A stretch of DNA of 36,048 nucleotides from Clostridia bacterium (GTDB lineage Bacteria; Bacillota; Clostridia; Oscillospirales; CAG-272): contig JAFTKO010000018.1 in the NCBI GenBank assembly GCA_017453205.1, forward strand, positions 1 through 36,048. Direction: 5' to 3'. The notes beneath the pieces are model-generated. The model ran no database searches and was not told the DNA's origin. It worked only from the letters and a program-made list of their open reading frames with translations. Position 1 is the stretch's first letter. Each line of letters begins with the position of its first letter. Below are positions 26,010 through 34,829 of this stretch, piece after piece. Made by a program: the position numbers and the translations under genes.

Positions 26010-26408
26010 ATGGCAAAAGTAGTAGCAAAGAAAGTTGTCAAGAAACGCCGCGAGAGAAAGAATATCGAAAAGGGTGCCGTTCACATTCAAGCAACCTTTA
26101 ACAACACGATCATCACGATCTCCGATGTCGAGGGTAACACCATTTCGTGGGCATCCGCAGGTGAACTTGGCTTTAAAGGCTCCAGAAAGTCTACTCCGTA
26201 TGCAGCACAGTCTGCTTCCGAGACGGCAGCAAAAGCCGCTATGGAGCACGGTCTGAAATCCGTTGAGGTTTTCGTAAAGGGCCCCGGCTCCGGACGTGAA
26301 TCGGCAATCCGTGCACTGGAAACCGTAGGTCTTCAGATCACTATGATCAAGGACGTAACGCCTGTTCCGCACAACGGTTGCAGACCGCCCAAGCGCAGAC
26401 GTGTTTAA
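26010..26408 (+). CDS. rpsK: 30S ribosomal protein S11
   Basis: 132 residues. A platform protein near the E site. Signatures: [40 protein letters not shown] and the C-terminal [25 protein letters not shown] precedes ATG. Confidence 0.97.
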   Translation: MAKVVAKKVVKKRRERKNIEKGAVHIQATFNNTIITISDVEGNTISWASAGELGFKGSRKSTPYAAQSASETAAKAAMEHGLKSVEVFVKGPGSGRESAIRALETVGLQITMIKDVTPVPHNGCRPPKRRRV

Positions 26409-26430
26409 TTATTAGTGGAGGGATAAAATT

Positions 26431-27057
26431 ATGGCAAGATACACAGGACCTGTTTGCAGACTCTGCCGCAGAGAAGGTACCAAGCTTTATTTGAAGGGCG
26501 AACGTTGCACTTCCGGCAAGTGCGCAATTGACCGCAGAAACACTGCTCCCGGTCAGCATGGCGCAGCAAACAAGAAAATGAGAGAATACGGACTGCAGAT
26601 GCGTGAAAAGCAGAAGACCAGAAGATACTACGGTGTCCTGGAGAAACAGTTCGTCAATTACTATGAGGAGGCTGCCCGTAAAGAAGGTATGACCGGTGAG
26701 AACTTGATCTGCTTGCTCGAGCGCCGCCTTGACAATGTTGTTTACAGAATGGGCTTCGCAGCTTCCCACAAAGAGGCGCGTCAGTTGGTTCTGCACGGAC
26801 ATTTCACCCTCAACGGCAAGAAGGTCAACATTCCTTCTCTGATCGTGAAGGCAGGCGACGTGGTTGCCGTGAAGGAAACCAGCCGTGACTCCGTGAAATT
26901 CAAGGCTTTGGCTGAAGCAGCTGCTTCTCAGACCGCTCCCAAGTGGTTGGAAGTAAAGGCAGACGCAATGACCGCAAAGGTTGCAACCCTGCCCGCACGT
27001 GAGGACGTTGACTTCGATTTCAACGAACAGCTGATCGTCGAGCTCTATTCCAAGTAA
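26431..27057 (+). CDS. rpsD: 30S ribosomal protein S4, zinc-binding type
   Basis: 208 residues. A primary 16S binder and assembly initiator. The N-terminus contains four cysteines (C9, C12, C26, C31 in VCRLCRREG and RCTSGKC), the metal-binding variant. The S4 RNA-binding domain follows near [35 protein letters not shown] upstream. In Bacillus, S4 autoregulates its own gene, though no such leader was recognised here. Confidence 0.97.
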   Translation: MARYTGPVCRLCRREGTKLYLKGERCTSGKCAIDRRNTAPGQHGAANKKMREYGLQMREKQKTRRYYGVLEKQFVNYYEEAARKEGMTGENLICLLERRLDNVVYRMGFAASHKEARQLVLHGHFTLNGKKVNIPSLIVKAGDVVAVKETSRDSVKFKALAEAAASQTAPKWLEVKADAMTAKVATLPAREDVDFDFNEQLIVELYSK

Positions 27058-27162
27058 TTCCGTTGCTTTCCAAAAGATACGGCTTACCGGATATGGCTCC
27101 GGTCAGCGCCTGTATCAGCCCCGTAGCCAATTTAGAAACGATTATAAGGAGGTTTATTTGGA

Positions 27163-28137
27163 ATGATTGAGATTGAAAAGCCCAATATCACATCAATTGA
27201 TTTGAGTGAGGATGGCACACACGGTACTTTTATCGTGGAGCCTTTGGAGCGTGGATACGGTATCACGCTCGGCAACTCCTTGCGCAGAGTGCTTCTCAGC
27301 TCTTTGCCCGGTGTCGCAGTCACCAACATTAAGATCGACGGCGTTTTGCATGAGTTCTCTACCATCCCCGGTGTGACCGAGGACGTGACCGAGATCGTGC
27401 TGAACGTAAAGGGAATTACCGCAAAATTGCATTGCGCAGGTCCCAAGACCGTTGTCATCGACGTGACCGGTGAAAAAGATGTTACCGCGGGAGATATCAA
27501 GCAGGATTCCGATATTGAGATTTTGAACCCCGAGCATCACATTGCAACGGTTGGTGAAAATGACAGATTCTATATGGAGCTGACATTTGCCGGCGGACGC
27601 GGTTATGTCTCGCAGGAGAGAAACAAGCAGTTGCACACCCAAATCCTCGGTGCGGCAACCTCGGCTCCCATCGGAACCATTTATACCGACTCGATCTACA
27701 CACCTGTGTACAACGTGAACTACACCGTTGAAAATACCCGTGTCGGTAACATTACGGATTACGATAAACTGACTTTGGAAATCCTAACCAACGGAACCAT
27801 TTCCGCAAGGGAAGGTATTTCGCTTGCAGCCAAGATTCTCAATGAGCATCTCAACTTGTTTGTGGATTTGTCCGATGAAGCAAAGAAGGCAGAGATCATG
27901 GTAGAAAGAGAAGAAACCATCAAGGAGAAAGTCCTTGAGATGACCATTGAGGAGCTTGATATGTCTGTTCGTAGCTTCAACTGCTTGAAGCGCGCAGGCA
28001 TTGACACGGTGGAGGATCTGATTGCTCGCACCGAAGAAGACATGATCAAAGTCCGTAACCTTGGTAAGAAGTCGTTGGAAGAGGTTATTCAAAAGCTCCA
28101 TTCTTTGGGACTGGAGCTCCGCAAGGAAGAAGAATAA
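27163..28137 (+). CDS. rpoA: DNA-directed RNA polymerase subunit alpha
   Basis: 324 residues. The N-terminal dimerisation domain (1 to about 230) carries the signature [20 protein letters not shown] and the later [13 protein letters not shown] linker leads to the C-terminal helix-hairpin-helix domain ([34 protein letters not shown]) that binds UP elements and activators. AAGGAGG lies about 11 nt upstream. The 105-nt spacer after rpsD has a GC-rich fold (CCGGATATGGCTCCGG) but no T-run. Confidence 0.97.
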   Translation: MIEIEKPNITSIDLSEDGTHGTFIVEPLERGYGITLGNSLRRVLLSSLPGVAVTNIKIDGVLHEFSTIPGVTEDVTEIVLNVKGITAKLHCAGPKTVVIDVTGEKDVTAGDIKQDSDIEILNPEHHIATVGENDRFYMELTFAGGRGYVSQERNKQLHTQILGAATSAPIGTIYTDSIYTPVYNVNYTVENTRVGNITDYDKLTLEILTNGTISAREGISLAAKILNEHLNLFVDLSDEAKKAEIMVEREETIKEKVLEMTIEELDMSVRSFNCLKRAGIDTVEDLIARTEEDMIKVRNLGKKSLEEVIQKLHSLGLELRKEEE

Positions 28138-28199
28138 TTTCGCGATTTTAACCGTACAGAATAAAAAAGATTCGTAAACAGCAGAAGGAGGGAATAGAA

Positions 28200-28658
28200 A
28201 TGCCCGGAACCAGAAAACTTGGCAGACCTACCGCCCACAGAAGAGCAATGCTCCGCGGTATGGTTACCTTACTGCTTGAGAACGGACAGATTGAGACCAC
28301 GCTCACCAGAGCGAAGGAAGTTCGTTCCATGGCAGAAAAGATGATTACACTCGGTAAGAAGAATACACTGGCAAGCCGTCGTGCAGCTCTTGCTTATATC
28401 ACCAAAGAGGATGTTGTAAGCAAGCTGTTCAATGAGATTGCTCCCAAGTATGCAAACCGTCAGGGTGGTTACACTCAGATCTTTAAGCTGGGTAACCGCA
28501 GAGGCGACGCCGCTGAAATGGCGATCGTAAAACTGATTGAGGAGGCTCCTGTTGTTGAGGAGAAGCCCGCCGAAGAGGCAGCCGCTCCCAAGAAGAGAGC
28601 TCCCAGAAAAAAGAAGACCGAGGAAGCTGCACCCGCAGCCGAGGAAGAGAGCAAATAA
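28200..28658 (+). CDS. rplQ: 50S ribosomal protein L17 with long C-terminal tail
   Basis: 152 residues against about 112-120 usual. The core is standard ([21 protein letters not shown], then [24 protein letters not shown]). After residue ~117 follows a roughly 35-residue Ala/Lys/Glu/Pro tail ([20 protein letters not shown] and on), of a kind common in this clade. L17 sits by the tunnel exit. AAGGAGGG upstream; last gene of the cluster. Confidence 0.96.
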   Translation: MPGTRKLGRPTAHRRAMLRGMVTLLLENGQIETTLTRAKEVRSMAEKMITLGKKNTLASRRAALAYITKEDVVSKLFNEIAPKYANRQGGYTQIFKLGNRRGDAAEMAIVKLIEEAPVVEEKPAEEAAAPKKRAPRKKKTEEAAPAAEEESK

Positions 28659-28672
28659 TTTTTGCTTAAAAA

Positions 28673-28716
28673 ATGGGCTGTCACCAAACGCCTTGATGTG
28701 TTTGGTGACAGCCCAT
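28673..28716. terminator. Perfect 17-bp hairpin between convergent operons
   Basis: ATGGGCTGTCACCAAAC (28673-28689) is exactly inverted at 28700-28716, with a 10-nt loop. On the minus strand it is followed by T6 (complement of 28668-28673), an excellent terminator for the rluD operon. On the plus strand the tail is only GGCTTTTG, so it also closes the alpha operon but less typically. Confidence 0.75.
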
Positions 28717-28753
28717 TGGCTTTTGTGGGGCGGCTGAATACTATTCCATATGA

Positions 28754-29239
28754 TTATAAAGTAATATAAGATTTTGCATATTCCAATGCTTCCTGCGGTG
28801 TAATTTTGCGGCGATCGGCAACCGATAAAAATGCACGGGGAAGATTGTGAAAGCCTAAAATATACGTTTGAAAGGCTTTTTGATAGCCTATCTTTTTTTC
28901 AGTCAATACTTTTATGCAACAAAACAAAATAAAACTCATTTTCAATAATAAATCGTCATATTCCTCGGAATAATCAACCTCCGAAGGAGCGGTTATCGAA
29001 TCAGCCGAAATATCGTTCGGATCATTATTGGGGATATCTTTGAAAGCAGTTACAATCAGCTCTGCTTGTTGGTCGGATATATGTGGCATACCAATGCACC
29101 GGATAAAAAATTGCATTGTGGAAAGCGTGCGGATCAGTGCTTTGCGTTGAAATACCAAATCGCTTTTTTTACAGTGCTTCAATTGGATTGCCAATTGATA
29201 CAGTTTTTCCGCCAATAGAACATTTTTTGATTTGGTCAT
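28754..29239 (-). CDS. Uncharacterised protein in the ileS-lspA-rluD operon
   Basis: 161 residues, soluble, mostly helical, with a central acidic segment (DPNDISADSITAPSEVDYSEEYDD). The C-terminus reads RRKITPQEALEYAKSYITL. It begins 19 nt after rluD with AGG-rich DNA upstream (GGGGTAGG). It is more AT-rich than its neighbours, so it may be a later addition to the operon. No family recognised. Confidence 0.6.
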   Translation of the reverse strand: MTKSKNVLLAEKLYQLAIQLKHCKKSDLVFQRKALIRTLSTMQFFIRCIGMPHISDQQAELIVTAFKDIPNNDPNDISADSITAPSEVDYSEEYDDLLLKMSFILFCCIKVLTEKKIGYQKAFQTYILGFHNLPRAFLSVADRRKITPQEALEYAKSYITL

Positions 29240-29258
29240 TATCCTACCCCTTTCTTTT

Positions 29259-30248
29259 TTAAGATAGAACCTTACCGAATATTAAGCCGACAATATGTTC
29301 CATGTGATCGGGGAGAGGGCATGAAAAGCAGACGGTTTGATTTGCTTTCGGGTGCGTAAAGGTAAGCTCTTTTGCGTGTAGGCATTGTCCTTGGATCAAG
29401 GCTTTGTGGCGGGCTTCAAATTTGGTATTGGCACCGCCATAGATCGGATCTCCCAAAAGGGGGTGCCCGATGGAGGACATATGCACACGGATTTGGTGGG
29501 TACGTCCCGTTTCGAGCTCACAGCGGATCAGTGTAAAGCTTTGACCGTCGGCTTCTCCGCGTGCAAGAACCTGCCAATGTGTGATCGCTTCGCGCGATTT
29601 GAGGTCGCTGTTGCGGATGACCGCCATACGTTTGCGATCTATGGGGTGTCTGCCGATGGGAGCATCTATCGTTCCGCTGTCCTCCTTAAAATTGCCGATG
29701 GCAATGGCGCAGTAGGTGCGGCGAATGTGGTGCCCCTTGAGCTGTGCCGAGAGTGCAAGATGCGTGTCATCATTTTTTGCAACGACCAATAAACCCGAAG
29801 TGTCCTTGTCGATGCGGTGTACGATACCGGGACGAATGACACCTCCTACCCCCGAGAGCGAGGTGCCGCAATGATAGAGCAGGGCGTTGACCAGTGTTCC
29901 GTCGGGATTGCCCGCAGCAGGGTGAACGACCATGCCCACAGGCTTGTTGACCACGATCAAGTCATCGTCCTCATAAACAATATCAAGCGGAATATTTTGC
30001 GGGATCGCTTCACAGGGTGTGGGTTCGGGGAGAATAATCTCCACTTGGTCATCCTCTCGCAAGCGATAATTTTTGGTGACAGAGGAACCGTTGACCGTGA
30101 CCGCGCCGCTCTCGATCAGCTTGGTAAGCGCTGAGCGCGTCAAGTCTGTTGCCTGCGCCGCAAAGTGATCCAAGCGTTTTCCAACGTCGGTTGCGGCGGC
30201 AGTCAAAAGGATCGGCGCGCTCTCAAAATCATTCCATTCCTGTTCCAT
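29259..30248 (-). CDS. rluD: RluD-family 23S rRNA pseudouridine synthase
   Basis: About 329 residues from ATG 30248 (MEQEWNDFES), chosen because GGAG is 7 nt upstream; the ATG two codons earlier is too close. An S4 RNA-binding domain (about 24-74, VGKRLDHFAAQATDLTRSAL) precedes the catalytic core. That core has IVHRIDKDTSGLLVVAK with nucleophilic Asp147, and ELETGRTHQIRVHMSSIGHPLLGDPIYGG. It isomerises uridines in rRNA helix 69 or a related site. The exact paralogue (RluC/RluD/YlyB) is not certain. It overlaps lspA by about 20 nt. Confidence 0.9.
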   Translation of the reverse strand: MEQEWNDFESAPILLTAAATDVGKRLDHFAAQATDLTRSALTKLIESGAVTVNGSSVTKNYRLREDDQVEIILPEPTPCEAIPQNIPLDIVYEDDDLIVVNKPVGMVVHPAAGNPDGTLVNALLYHCGTSLSGVGGVIRPGIVHRIDKDTSGLLVVAKNDDTHLALSAQLKGHHIRRTYCAIAIGNFKEDSGTIDAPIGRHPIDRKRMAVIRNSDLKSREAITHWQVLARGEADGQSFTLIRCELETGRTHQIRVHMSSIGHPLLGDPIYGGANTKFEARHKALIQGQCLHAKELTFTHPKANQTVCFSCPLPDHMEHIVGLIFGKVLS

Positions 30249-30804
30249 TGTCATTCTCCGTGCTGTTGTTGCCCACGGATATGTCCGCGGTAGCGGTCGG
30301 TTCCTCTCGGATTTTATCGAGTGTCCTTTTTTCTTTTTTGGCTTTTTCGGCTTTGGTGTCGCGGATGATATCGACGATCAGATACCCCATGAGCATAAAC
30401 GCGCCTACGGTGACAAAGGAGTCTGCCACATTAAAGATCGCAAAGTCGATCAGCGTAAAGTCGATAAAATCAATGACGTAGCCGAGGCAAATACGGTCAA
30501 TCATGTTTCCGATGCCGCCGCCGACGATCATGGCAAGTGTGATTTGCACGTAACGGCTCTTGGGACGGAAAAAGATCAGATAGATGAGCAACCCGATAAT
30601 GGCGACGGCAGAGAATACCATAAAGATCCAGCGTTGATCTCTGAGCATCCCGAACGCCGCACCCTCGTTGCGCGCATAGGTGAAGTGCAATACATCTTGC
30701 CACAGTGGGAACGATGCTTCACCCTCGAGATAAATGACCGCCAACCATTTGGTCAATTGGTCAAGCGCGACTGCGCCGACAATGATTGCAATGAGTAGGA
30801 TCAT
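30229..30804 (-). CDS. lspA: Lipoprotein signal peptidase (signal peptidase II)
   Basis: 191 residues, four transmembrane helices. It cleaves prolipoproteins after lipidation. The N-terminal DQLTKW (15-20), NEGAAFGML (46-54), and the aspartate pair D112 (VIDFIDF) and D128 (FNVADSF) are all present. The C-terminus is about 40 residues longer than usual and is charged and low complexity (KAEKAKKEKRTLDK, then an acidic tail). The rluD start lies within its end. AGGAAG upstream. Confidence 0.95.
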   Translation of the reverse strand: MILLIAIIVGAVALDQLTKWLAVIYLEGEASFPLWQDVLHFTYARNEGAAFGMLRDQRWIFMVFSAVAIIGLLIYLIFFRPKSRYVQITLAMIVGGGIGNMIDRICLGYVIDFIDFTLIDFAIFNVADSFVTVGAFMLMGYLIVDIIRDTKAEKAKKEKRTLDKIREEPTATADISVGNNSTENDNGTGME

Positions 30805-30853
30805 AGGCTTCCTTTCTATTCTATAAATTATCTTATCGGTTGAAGTTTGTGAA

Positions 30854-30892
30854 GCGGGGGAGAAGCTTTTTTACAAAAAGTTTCTTCCCCGC
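30854..30892. repeat. Imperfect palindrome between ileS and lspA
   Basis: GCGGGGGAGAAGCTTTTT is inverted as AAAAAGTTTCTTCCCCGC around a 3-nt loop, with two G-T-compatible differences. No T-run follows in either direction outside the stem. It shares the CTTTTT-AAAAAG core with the palindromes at 9581, 33737 and 33869. Confidence 0.6.
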
Positions 30893-30904
30893 AATTCTAT
30901 TGAT

Positions 30905-33697
30905 TTATTTCAAAATTTCTTTGCAACGGGCACAGAGGAAGCCGCCGTCGGCATCATGTTCGCCCTCGGTGGAGAAGCTCCAGCAACGGTCGCACTTGCA
31001 ACCGTCGGCGGGTTCCACAAGGACACCGACAGAGCCTTCGGTGTGGGCACCTGCGGGAGCGTCGTCCTCGGAGAGGGTCACACCCGAGACGATAAACACG
31101 GTGTCCAGTTCTTTGCCAAAATCACGGAGCAGGGTGAGCATCTCGGCGTCCTTGGTGTAAAGGGTGACCTTTGCCTCAAGAGATTTGCCAACCAACTTGT
31201 CGGCGCGTGCCAGCTCGAGGGCTTTCATCACATCGTCACGCATCTCAAACAGACGGTTCCATTTCTCGGCAACCTCGGGGAAACAGAGTGCTTCCTCGTA
31301 AGCGGGCATGTCGTTTAGGTAAACGCTTTCCTTGACATCACTGTCAAGATGCGGAATCGCCTGCCACATTTCCTCGGCGGTAAAGGCGAGGATGGGCGCC
31401 AAGAGACGAACCAGACCGGACAGCACGAAGTACATGGCTGTTTGCGCACTGCGGCGCGCCTTGCTGTCTGCCTTTTCGGTGTACACACGGTCTTTGGTGA
31501 TATCGATATAGAGCTTGGAGAGCTCGGTGGTGCAGAAATTGCCGACGCTGTGGGCAATAGGGTGGAACTCAAAGCTGTCGTAGGATGTGCGCACCTCTTT
31601 GGTCAATTGGTTCATCGCGGAGATGATCCAGCGATCGATCTCGTAAAGCTCATCAAACGGAAGTGCGTCGGTGTTGGGGTCAAAATCATTCAGATCCGCG
31701 ATCAAAATGCGTACCGTGTTGCGGATCTTGCGGTAAGCATCGGAGAGTTGCTTAAAAATTTGATCCGAGGCGCGCACATCTACACGGTAATCTGCGGAGG
31801 CAGCCCAAAGACGAACCAAATCCGCACCGTATTTTTTTATCATATCAAGAGGATCGATACCGTTGCCAAGCGATTTGTGCATTGCCTTACCTTCGCCGTC
31901 GACCACCCAACCGTGTGTCAGAACGGTCTTATAGGGCGCTTGCGCTTCACCGCGTGCGCCGACAGCGGTCAAGAGCGAGGATTGGAACCAACCGCGATAC
32001 TGGTCGGCCCCCTCGAGATAGAGATCTGCGGGCCAACTGGTTTCAGGATTGTCCTCGAGGACATTAAAGTGCGTGGAGCCCGAGTCAAACCAACCGTCAA
32101 GCGTGTCGGTCTCATGCGTAAAGTGCTTGCCGCCGCAATGCGGGCAGACGAAGCCCTCGGGGAGCAGTTCGGCAGCCGTCTTTTCATACCAAATATTGGA
32201 GCCGTTCTCGGAGAAGAGCGCCGAAACACGGGCAATGGTCTCATCCGTGCAGATCGGCTTTTTGCAGTCATCGCAATAGAATACGGGAATGGGAAGTCCC
32301 CAATGACGCTGACGCGAAATGCACCAGTCGGCGCGGTCGCGTACCATCTGCTTGATGCGTTCGCCGCCCCACTCGGGGAGCCATTGCACCTTTTCGCAAG
32401 CCTTGACGGCGTCATCCTTAAAGGCATCTACCGAGCAGAACCACTGTGGTGTTGCGCGGAAGATGATGGGTTGCTTGCATCTCCAACAGTGCGGATATTC
32501 ATGTTCAAATTCCTTGGAGGCGAAGAGTGCGCCCGTCTCCTTCATGTCGGCAAGAATGGCGTCATTGGACTCGTCGTAACGCAACCCCGCAAACTTGCCT
32601 GCCTCCTCGGTCTGATAGCCGCGGTCATCCACGGGAACCAAAGGCGGGAGATTGTAGCGACGACAGGTGATGTTGTCGTCGGCACCAAAGCCGCCCGCGG
32701 TGTGGACGCAACCGGTACCGCTGTCCATGGTGACATAGTCGGCAACCACAAGCAGACTGTCACGGTCAAGGAAAGGATGTTGGGCGGTCATGTATTCAAA
32801 GAAGCTGCCTGGGTAGGTGGCGATGACCTCGTAGCTTTCCACATTGCCCTCTGCCATGGTAGCGGCAACAAGTGCCTCGGCAACAATGTAGCACGCACCG
32901 TTTGCGGCTTTGACAACGGCATAGGTCTCTGTGGGGTTGAGCGCGATGGCTTGGTTGCCGGGGAGCGTCCAGGTTGTGGTCGTCCAAATGATAAAGTAGG
33001 TGTTGTTGAGGTCACAAACGCCGGTCAGCTTGCCTTGGTCGTCCTTGACACGGAATTTGACATAAATCGAAGTACATTTATCGGTTTTGTATTCAATTTC
33101 CGCTTCTGCCAGTGCGGTTTCGTCATTGGGGCACCAGTAAACCGGCTTAAGTCCCTTGTAAATGTAGCCGCGCTTGTACATCTCGCCAAAGACCTTGATC
33201 TCACGTCCCTCGAACTCCTTGTTCATGGTAAGATAGGGGTGTTTCCAATCTCCCGATACACCAAGACGCACGAACTGACCCATTTGAACATTTACAAAAT
33301 TTTGTGCAAATTTTTGGCAAGCATTGCGGAACTCGGGAATCGACATCTTTTTGCGGTCGAGCTTGTTCTGCTTAATGATCGCCGACTCAATGGGCATGCC
33401 GTGGTTGTCCCAACCGGGAATGTAAGGAACGCGATAACCCGACATCGACTTTGATTTGTTGATAAAGTCCTTGAGGATCTTGTTCAGCGCTGTTCCCATG
33501 TGGATGTTACCGTTGGAGAAGGGAGGTCCATCATGCAACAGGTACAAGGGTTTGTCTTTGGCATTCTGTTGCATCTTGTTGTAAAGATCGATTTCATCCC
33601 AATACTTCAACATTTCCGGCTCTCTTTGCGGCAGGTTCGCGCGCATCGGAAACTCCGTTGCCGGCAAATTTAATGTGTTTGTGTAATCTTTTGCCAT
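30905..33697 (-). CDS. ileS: Isoleucyl-tRNA synthetase
   Basis: 930 residues, bacterial class Ia enzyme charging tRNA-Ile. HIGH motif as HMGT at 66-69 (FSNGNIHMGTALNKIL). The KMSKS loop is the clade variant AMHKSLGN, with M606 to S609. The editing domain spans about 195-400 (TTWTLPGNQAI). The C-terminal zinc site has CDRC and CARC near 904-925. Start MAKDYTNTLNLP with GGAG upstream (complement of CTCC at 33707-33710). Intact. It is first in the operon with lspA and rluD and regulated by the upstream T-box. Confidence 0.97.
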   Translation of the reverse strand: MAKDYTNTLNLPATEFPMRANLPQREPEMLKYWDEIDLYNKMQQNAKDKPLYLLHDGPPFSNGNIHMGTALNKILKDFINKSKSMSGYRVPYIPGWDNHGMPIESAIIKQNKLDRKKMSIPEFRNACQKFAQNFVNVQMGQFVRLGVSGDWKHPYLTMNKEFEGREIKVFGEMYKRGYIYKGLKPVYWCPNDETALAEAEIEYKTDKCTSIYVKFRVKDDQGKLTGVCDLNNTYFIIWTTTTWTLPGNQAIALNPTETYAVVKAANGACYIVAEALVAATMAEGNVESYEVIATYPGSFFEYMTAQHPFLDRDSLLVVADYVTMDSGTGCVHTAGGFGADDNITCRRYNLPPLVPVDDRGYQTEEAGKFAGLRYDESNDAILADMKETGALFASKEFEHEYPHCWRCKQPIIFRATPQWFCSVDAFKDDAVKACEKVQWLPEWGGERIKQMVRDRADWCISRQRHWGLPIPVFYCDDCKKPICTDETIARVSALFSENGSNIWYEKTAAELLPEGFVCPHCGGKHFTHETDTLDGWFDSGSTHFNVLEDNPETSWPADLYLEGADQYRGWFQSSLLTAVGARGEAQAPYKTVLTHGWVVDGEGKAMHKSLGNGIDPLDMIKKYGADLVRLWAASADYRVDVRASDQIFKQLSDAYRKIRNTVRILIADLNDFDPNTDALPFDELYEIDRWIISAMNQLTKEVRTSYDSFEFHPIAHSVGNFCTTELSKLYIDITKDRVYTEKADSKARRSAQTAMYFVLSGLVRLLAPILAFTAEEMWQAIPHLDSDVKESVYLNDMPAYEEALCFPEVAEKWNRLFEMRDDVMKALELARADKLVGKSLEAKVTLYTKDAEMLTLLRDFGKELDTVFIVSGVTLSEDDAPAGAHTEGSVGVLVEPADGCKCDRCWSFSTEGEHDADGGFLCARCKEILK

Positions 33698-33736
33698 TTT
33701 TATGTCTCCTATAAATAATATACTGATTTTTTGTCA

Positions 33737-33760
33737 GAAAACTTTTTGGAAAAAGTTTTC
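33737..33760. repeat. Perfect 11-bp palindrome upstream of ileS
   Basis: GAAAACTTTTT (33737-33747) and AAAAAGTTTTC (33750-33760) flank GG. It lies between the T-box terminator and the ileS start codon, so it is part of the read-through transcript only. Confidence 0.65.
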
Positions 33761-33868
33761 CGAGACCGATTTGGAATAGGCTACCCTCTAAAGATATGAG
33801 TAGAAATGAATTTTTCAATTTTACTTTGAGGGCAGTTAAAACAGATTAAGTAAAAGTTTTTGAAGATT

Positions 33869-33923
33869 TTTAAGAAACTTTTTTCAAAAAGTTTCTTAAA
33901 CGGGGGATGGGGCAGAGCCCCAT
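33869..33923. repeat. Composite palindromic repeat: 15-bp arms plus GC hairpin
   Basis: TTTAAGAAACTTTTT (33869-33883) is exactly inverted at 33886-33900. It is followed by ATGGGGC AGA GCCCCAT (33907-33923). The A/T-rich palindrome plus GC-rich hairpin looks like a dispersed repeat unit of the REP/BIME kind rather than a native part of the T-box. About 45 nt of it immediately abut the T-box terminator. Confidence 0.6.
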
Positions 33924-33931
33924 AATCAAAA

Positions 33932-34190
33932 CAAAAAAAGTCTCATAGCAACTGCTATGAGACGGAAGAACCGCGGTACCACTCATATTCGCCGCTGAGG
34001 GCGGCGCACTTTTATGGAGGCAAAGACCTCCTGTGCTTTAACGCAGCCATACGGATACGCTTACTTGCAGAGCGTTGGGCGTATCAACTCGGAAGTGATG
34101 TCACAAAAAAGTACTAACTGCACACTTCCACCAACCGCGTGCTCTCTACAAGCTTTCCTTTTTCGGAGTTCTTCGTCATCGTTTTTTTTA
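33932..34190 (-). promoter_or_regulatory. T-box riboswitch (isoleucine) controlling ileS
   Basis: On the minus strand the T-box core GAGTGGTACCGCGG (33971-33984) is present, the antiterminator bulge that pairs with the uncharged tRNA acceptor end. The terminator follows: TCTCATAGCAGTTGCTATGAGA class stem (33940-33950 with 33953-33963) then T7. In the specifier region, the minus strand reads GACATCACTTCC, whose ATC (34097-34099) is an isoleucine codon. Uncharged tRNA-Ile should favour read-through into ileS. The downstream gene confirms the specificity. Confidence 0.93.
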
Positions 34191-34197
34191 CATTAGT

Positions 34198-34226
34198 ATT
34201 ATAGCACAGTTTTTTTTATTTGTCAA
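34198..34226 (-). promoter_or_regulatory. Consensus sigma-A promoter of the ileS operon
   Basis: On the minus strand TTGACA (34221-34226) and TATAAT (34198-34203) are 17 bp apart, a perfect consensus. Transcription would begin near 34190 and run into the T-box. Confidence 0.85.
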
Positions 34227-34316
34227 CTGTTTTAATCATTTTCCTTTCTCTTCTGTTTGTTTTTATTTGATTTTTAATAACAAGATTTGTTCTTATTCTA
34301 AAAAATAAGAGAATTG

Positions 34317-34346
34317 TTGACATTTTGCGACAAAAATGCATAAAAT
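34317..34346 (+). promoter_or_regulatory. Promoter candidate for the cotJ operon
   Basis: TTGACA (34317-34322) with TAAAAT (34341-34346) at 18 bp fits a sigma-A shape. Alternatively CATAAAAT (34339-34346) resembles a sigma-E -10, which would fit mother-cell expression of coat genes. A CCGCC/GGCGG hairpin (34355-34370) lies in the leader. Which sigma factor is used cannot be told from sequence. Confidence 0.4.
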
Positions 34347-34405
34347 AAGAATAGCCGCCTGCAATGGCGGACGGCCGAAAAGATTTTTGAAAGGAGCCCT
34401 TTTCA

Positions 34406-34816
34406 ATGTATTCTGAGCAAGACAGACGCGCTCCGATGCGCCGTTCCAACGATGAGTTTTTGCGGCGTATGATCGGAGGCGAATTGACCGGAGGTGAGAT
34501 GCCGGTCATGAATATGGAGCGCCCCTCACTGCCCGATTATTCGAGCAATCGCAAAGTCGATTGCGAGGGGAACATCGTGGGCGGCGAGTCCTCCTGCACG
34601 GAAAATCAAAATCACGGAAACGAAGCTTACACGGACGAGTGTCCCACACATGTCCATGCACCGGCGTTGGCGATGGTATATTCACCGCGGCAATGTTGGA
34701 GAAATGTGCTCGATCCTCAGTCGGGCTTGGAAAACGGCAGTATGTTTGCCGAGCTGATCCTCCCCTTTGAGGGGTGTGGAAAAAAAGTGGGAACGGAGGT
34801 CAAGACTCGCAGATAA
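34406..34816 (+). CDS. cotJA: Spore coat-associated protein CotJA-like
   Basis: 136 residues. The C-terminal part has the CotJA pattern ALAMVYSPRQCWRNVLDPQS then MFAELILPFEGC, matching the family's short conserved core. Typical CotJA is near 80 residues; here an N-terminal extension of about 60-80 polar residues (MYSEQDRRAPMRRSNDEFL onward) is added. AAGGAG is about 10 nt upstream. The gap of 13 nt to cotJB and the gene order JA-JB-JC support the call. It functions in spore coat or coat-associated catalase assembly in the mother cell. Confidence 0.85.
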   Translation: MYSEQDRRAPMRRSNDEFLRRMIGGELTGGEMPVMNMERPSLPDYSSNRKVDCEGNIVGGESSCTENQNHGNEAYTDECPTHVHAPALAMVYSPRQCWRNVLDPQSGLENGSMFAELILPFEGCGKKVGTEVKTRR

Positions 34817-34829
34817 AGCGGGAAAGCAT

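Noticed and set aside
27058-27162. Possible terminator between rpsD and rpoA
   Set aside because: A GC-rich fold is present (CCGGATATGGCTCCGG), but no T-run follows and rpoA has no promoter of its own, so read-through is expected.
31349-33454. 701-codon plus-strand frame
   Set aside because: It is entirely antisense to ileS, which has every expected catalytic motif. The length is a shadow effect of its codon bias.
33932-34190. Alternative reading of the ileS leader as a transposon end
   Set aside because: The GGTACCGCGG core, terminator, isoleucine codon in the specifier region and consensus promoter together identify a T-box.
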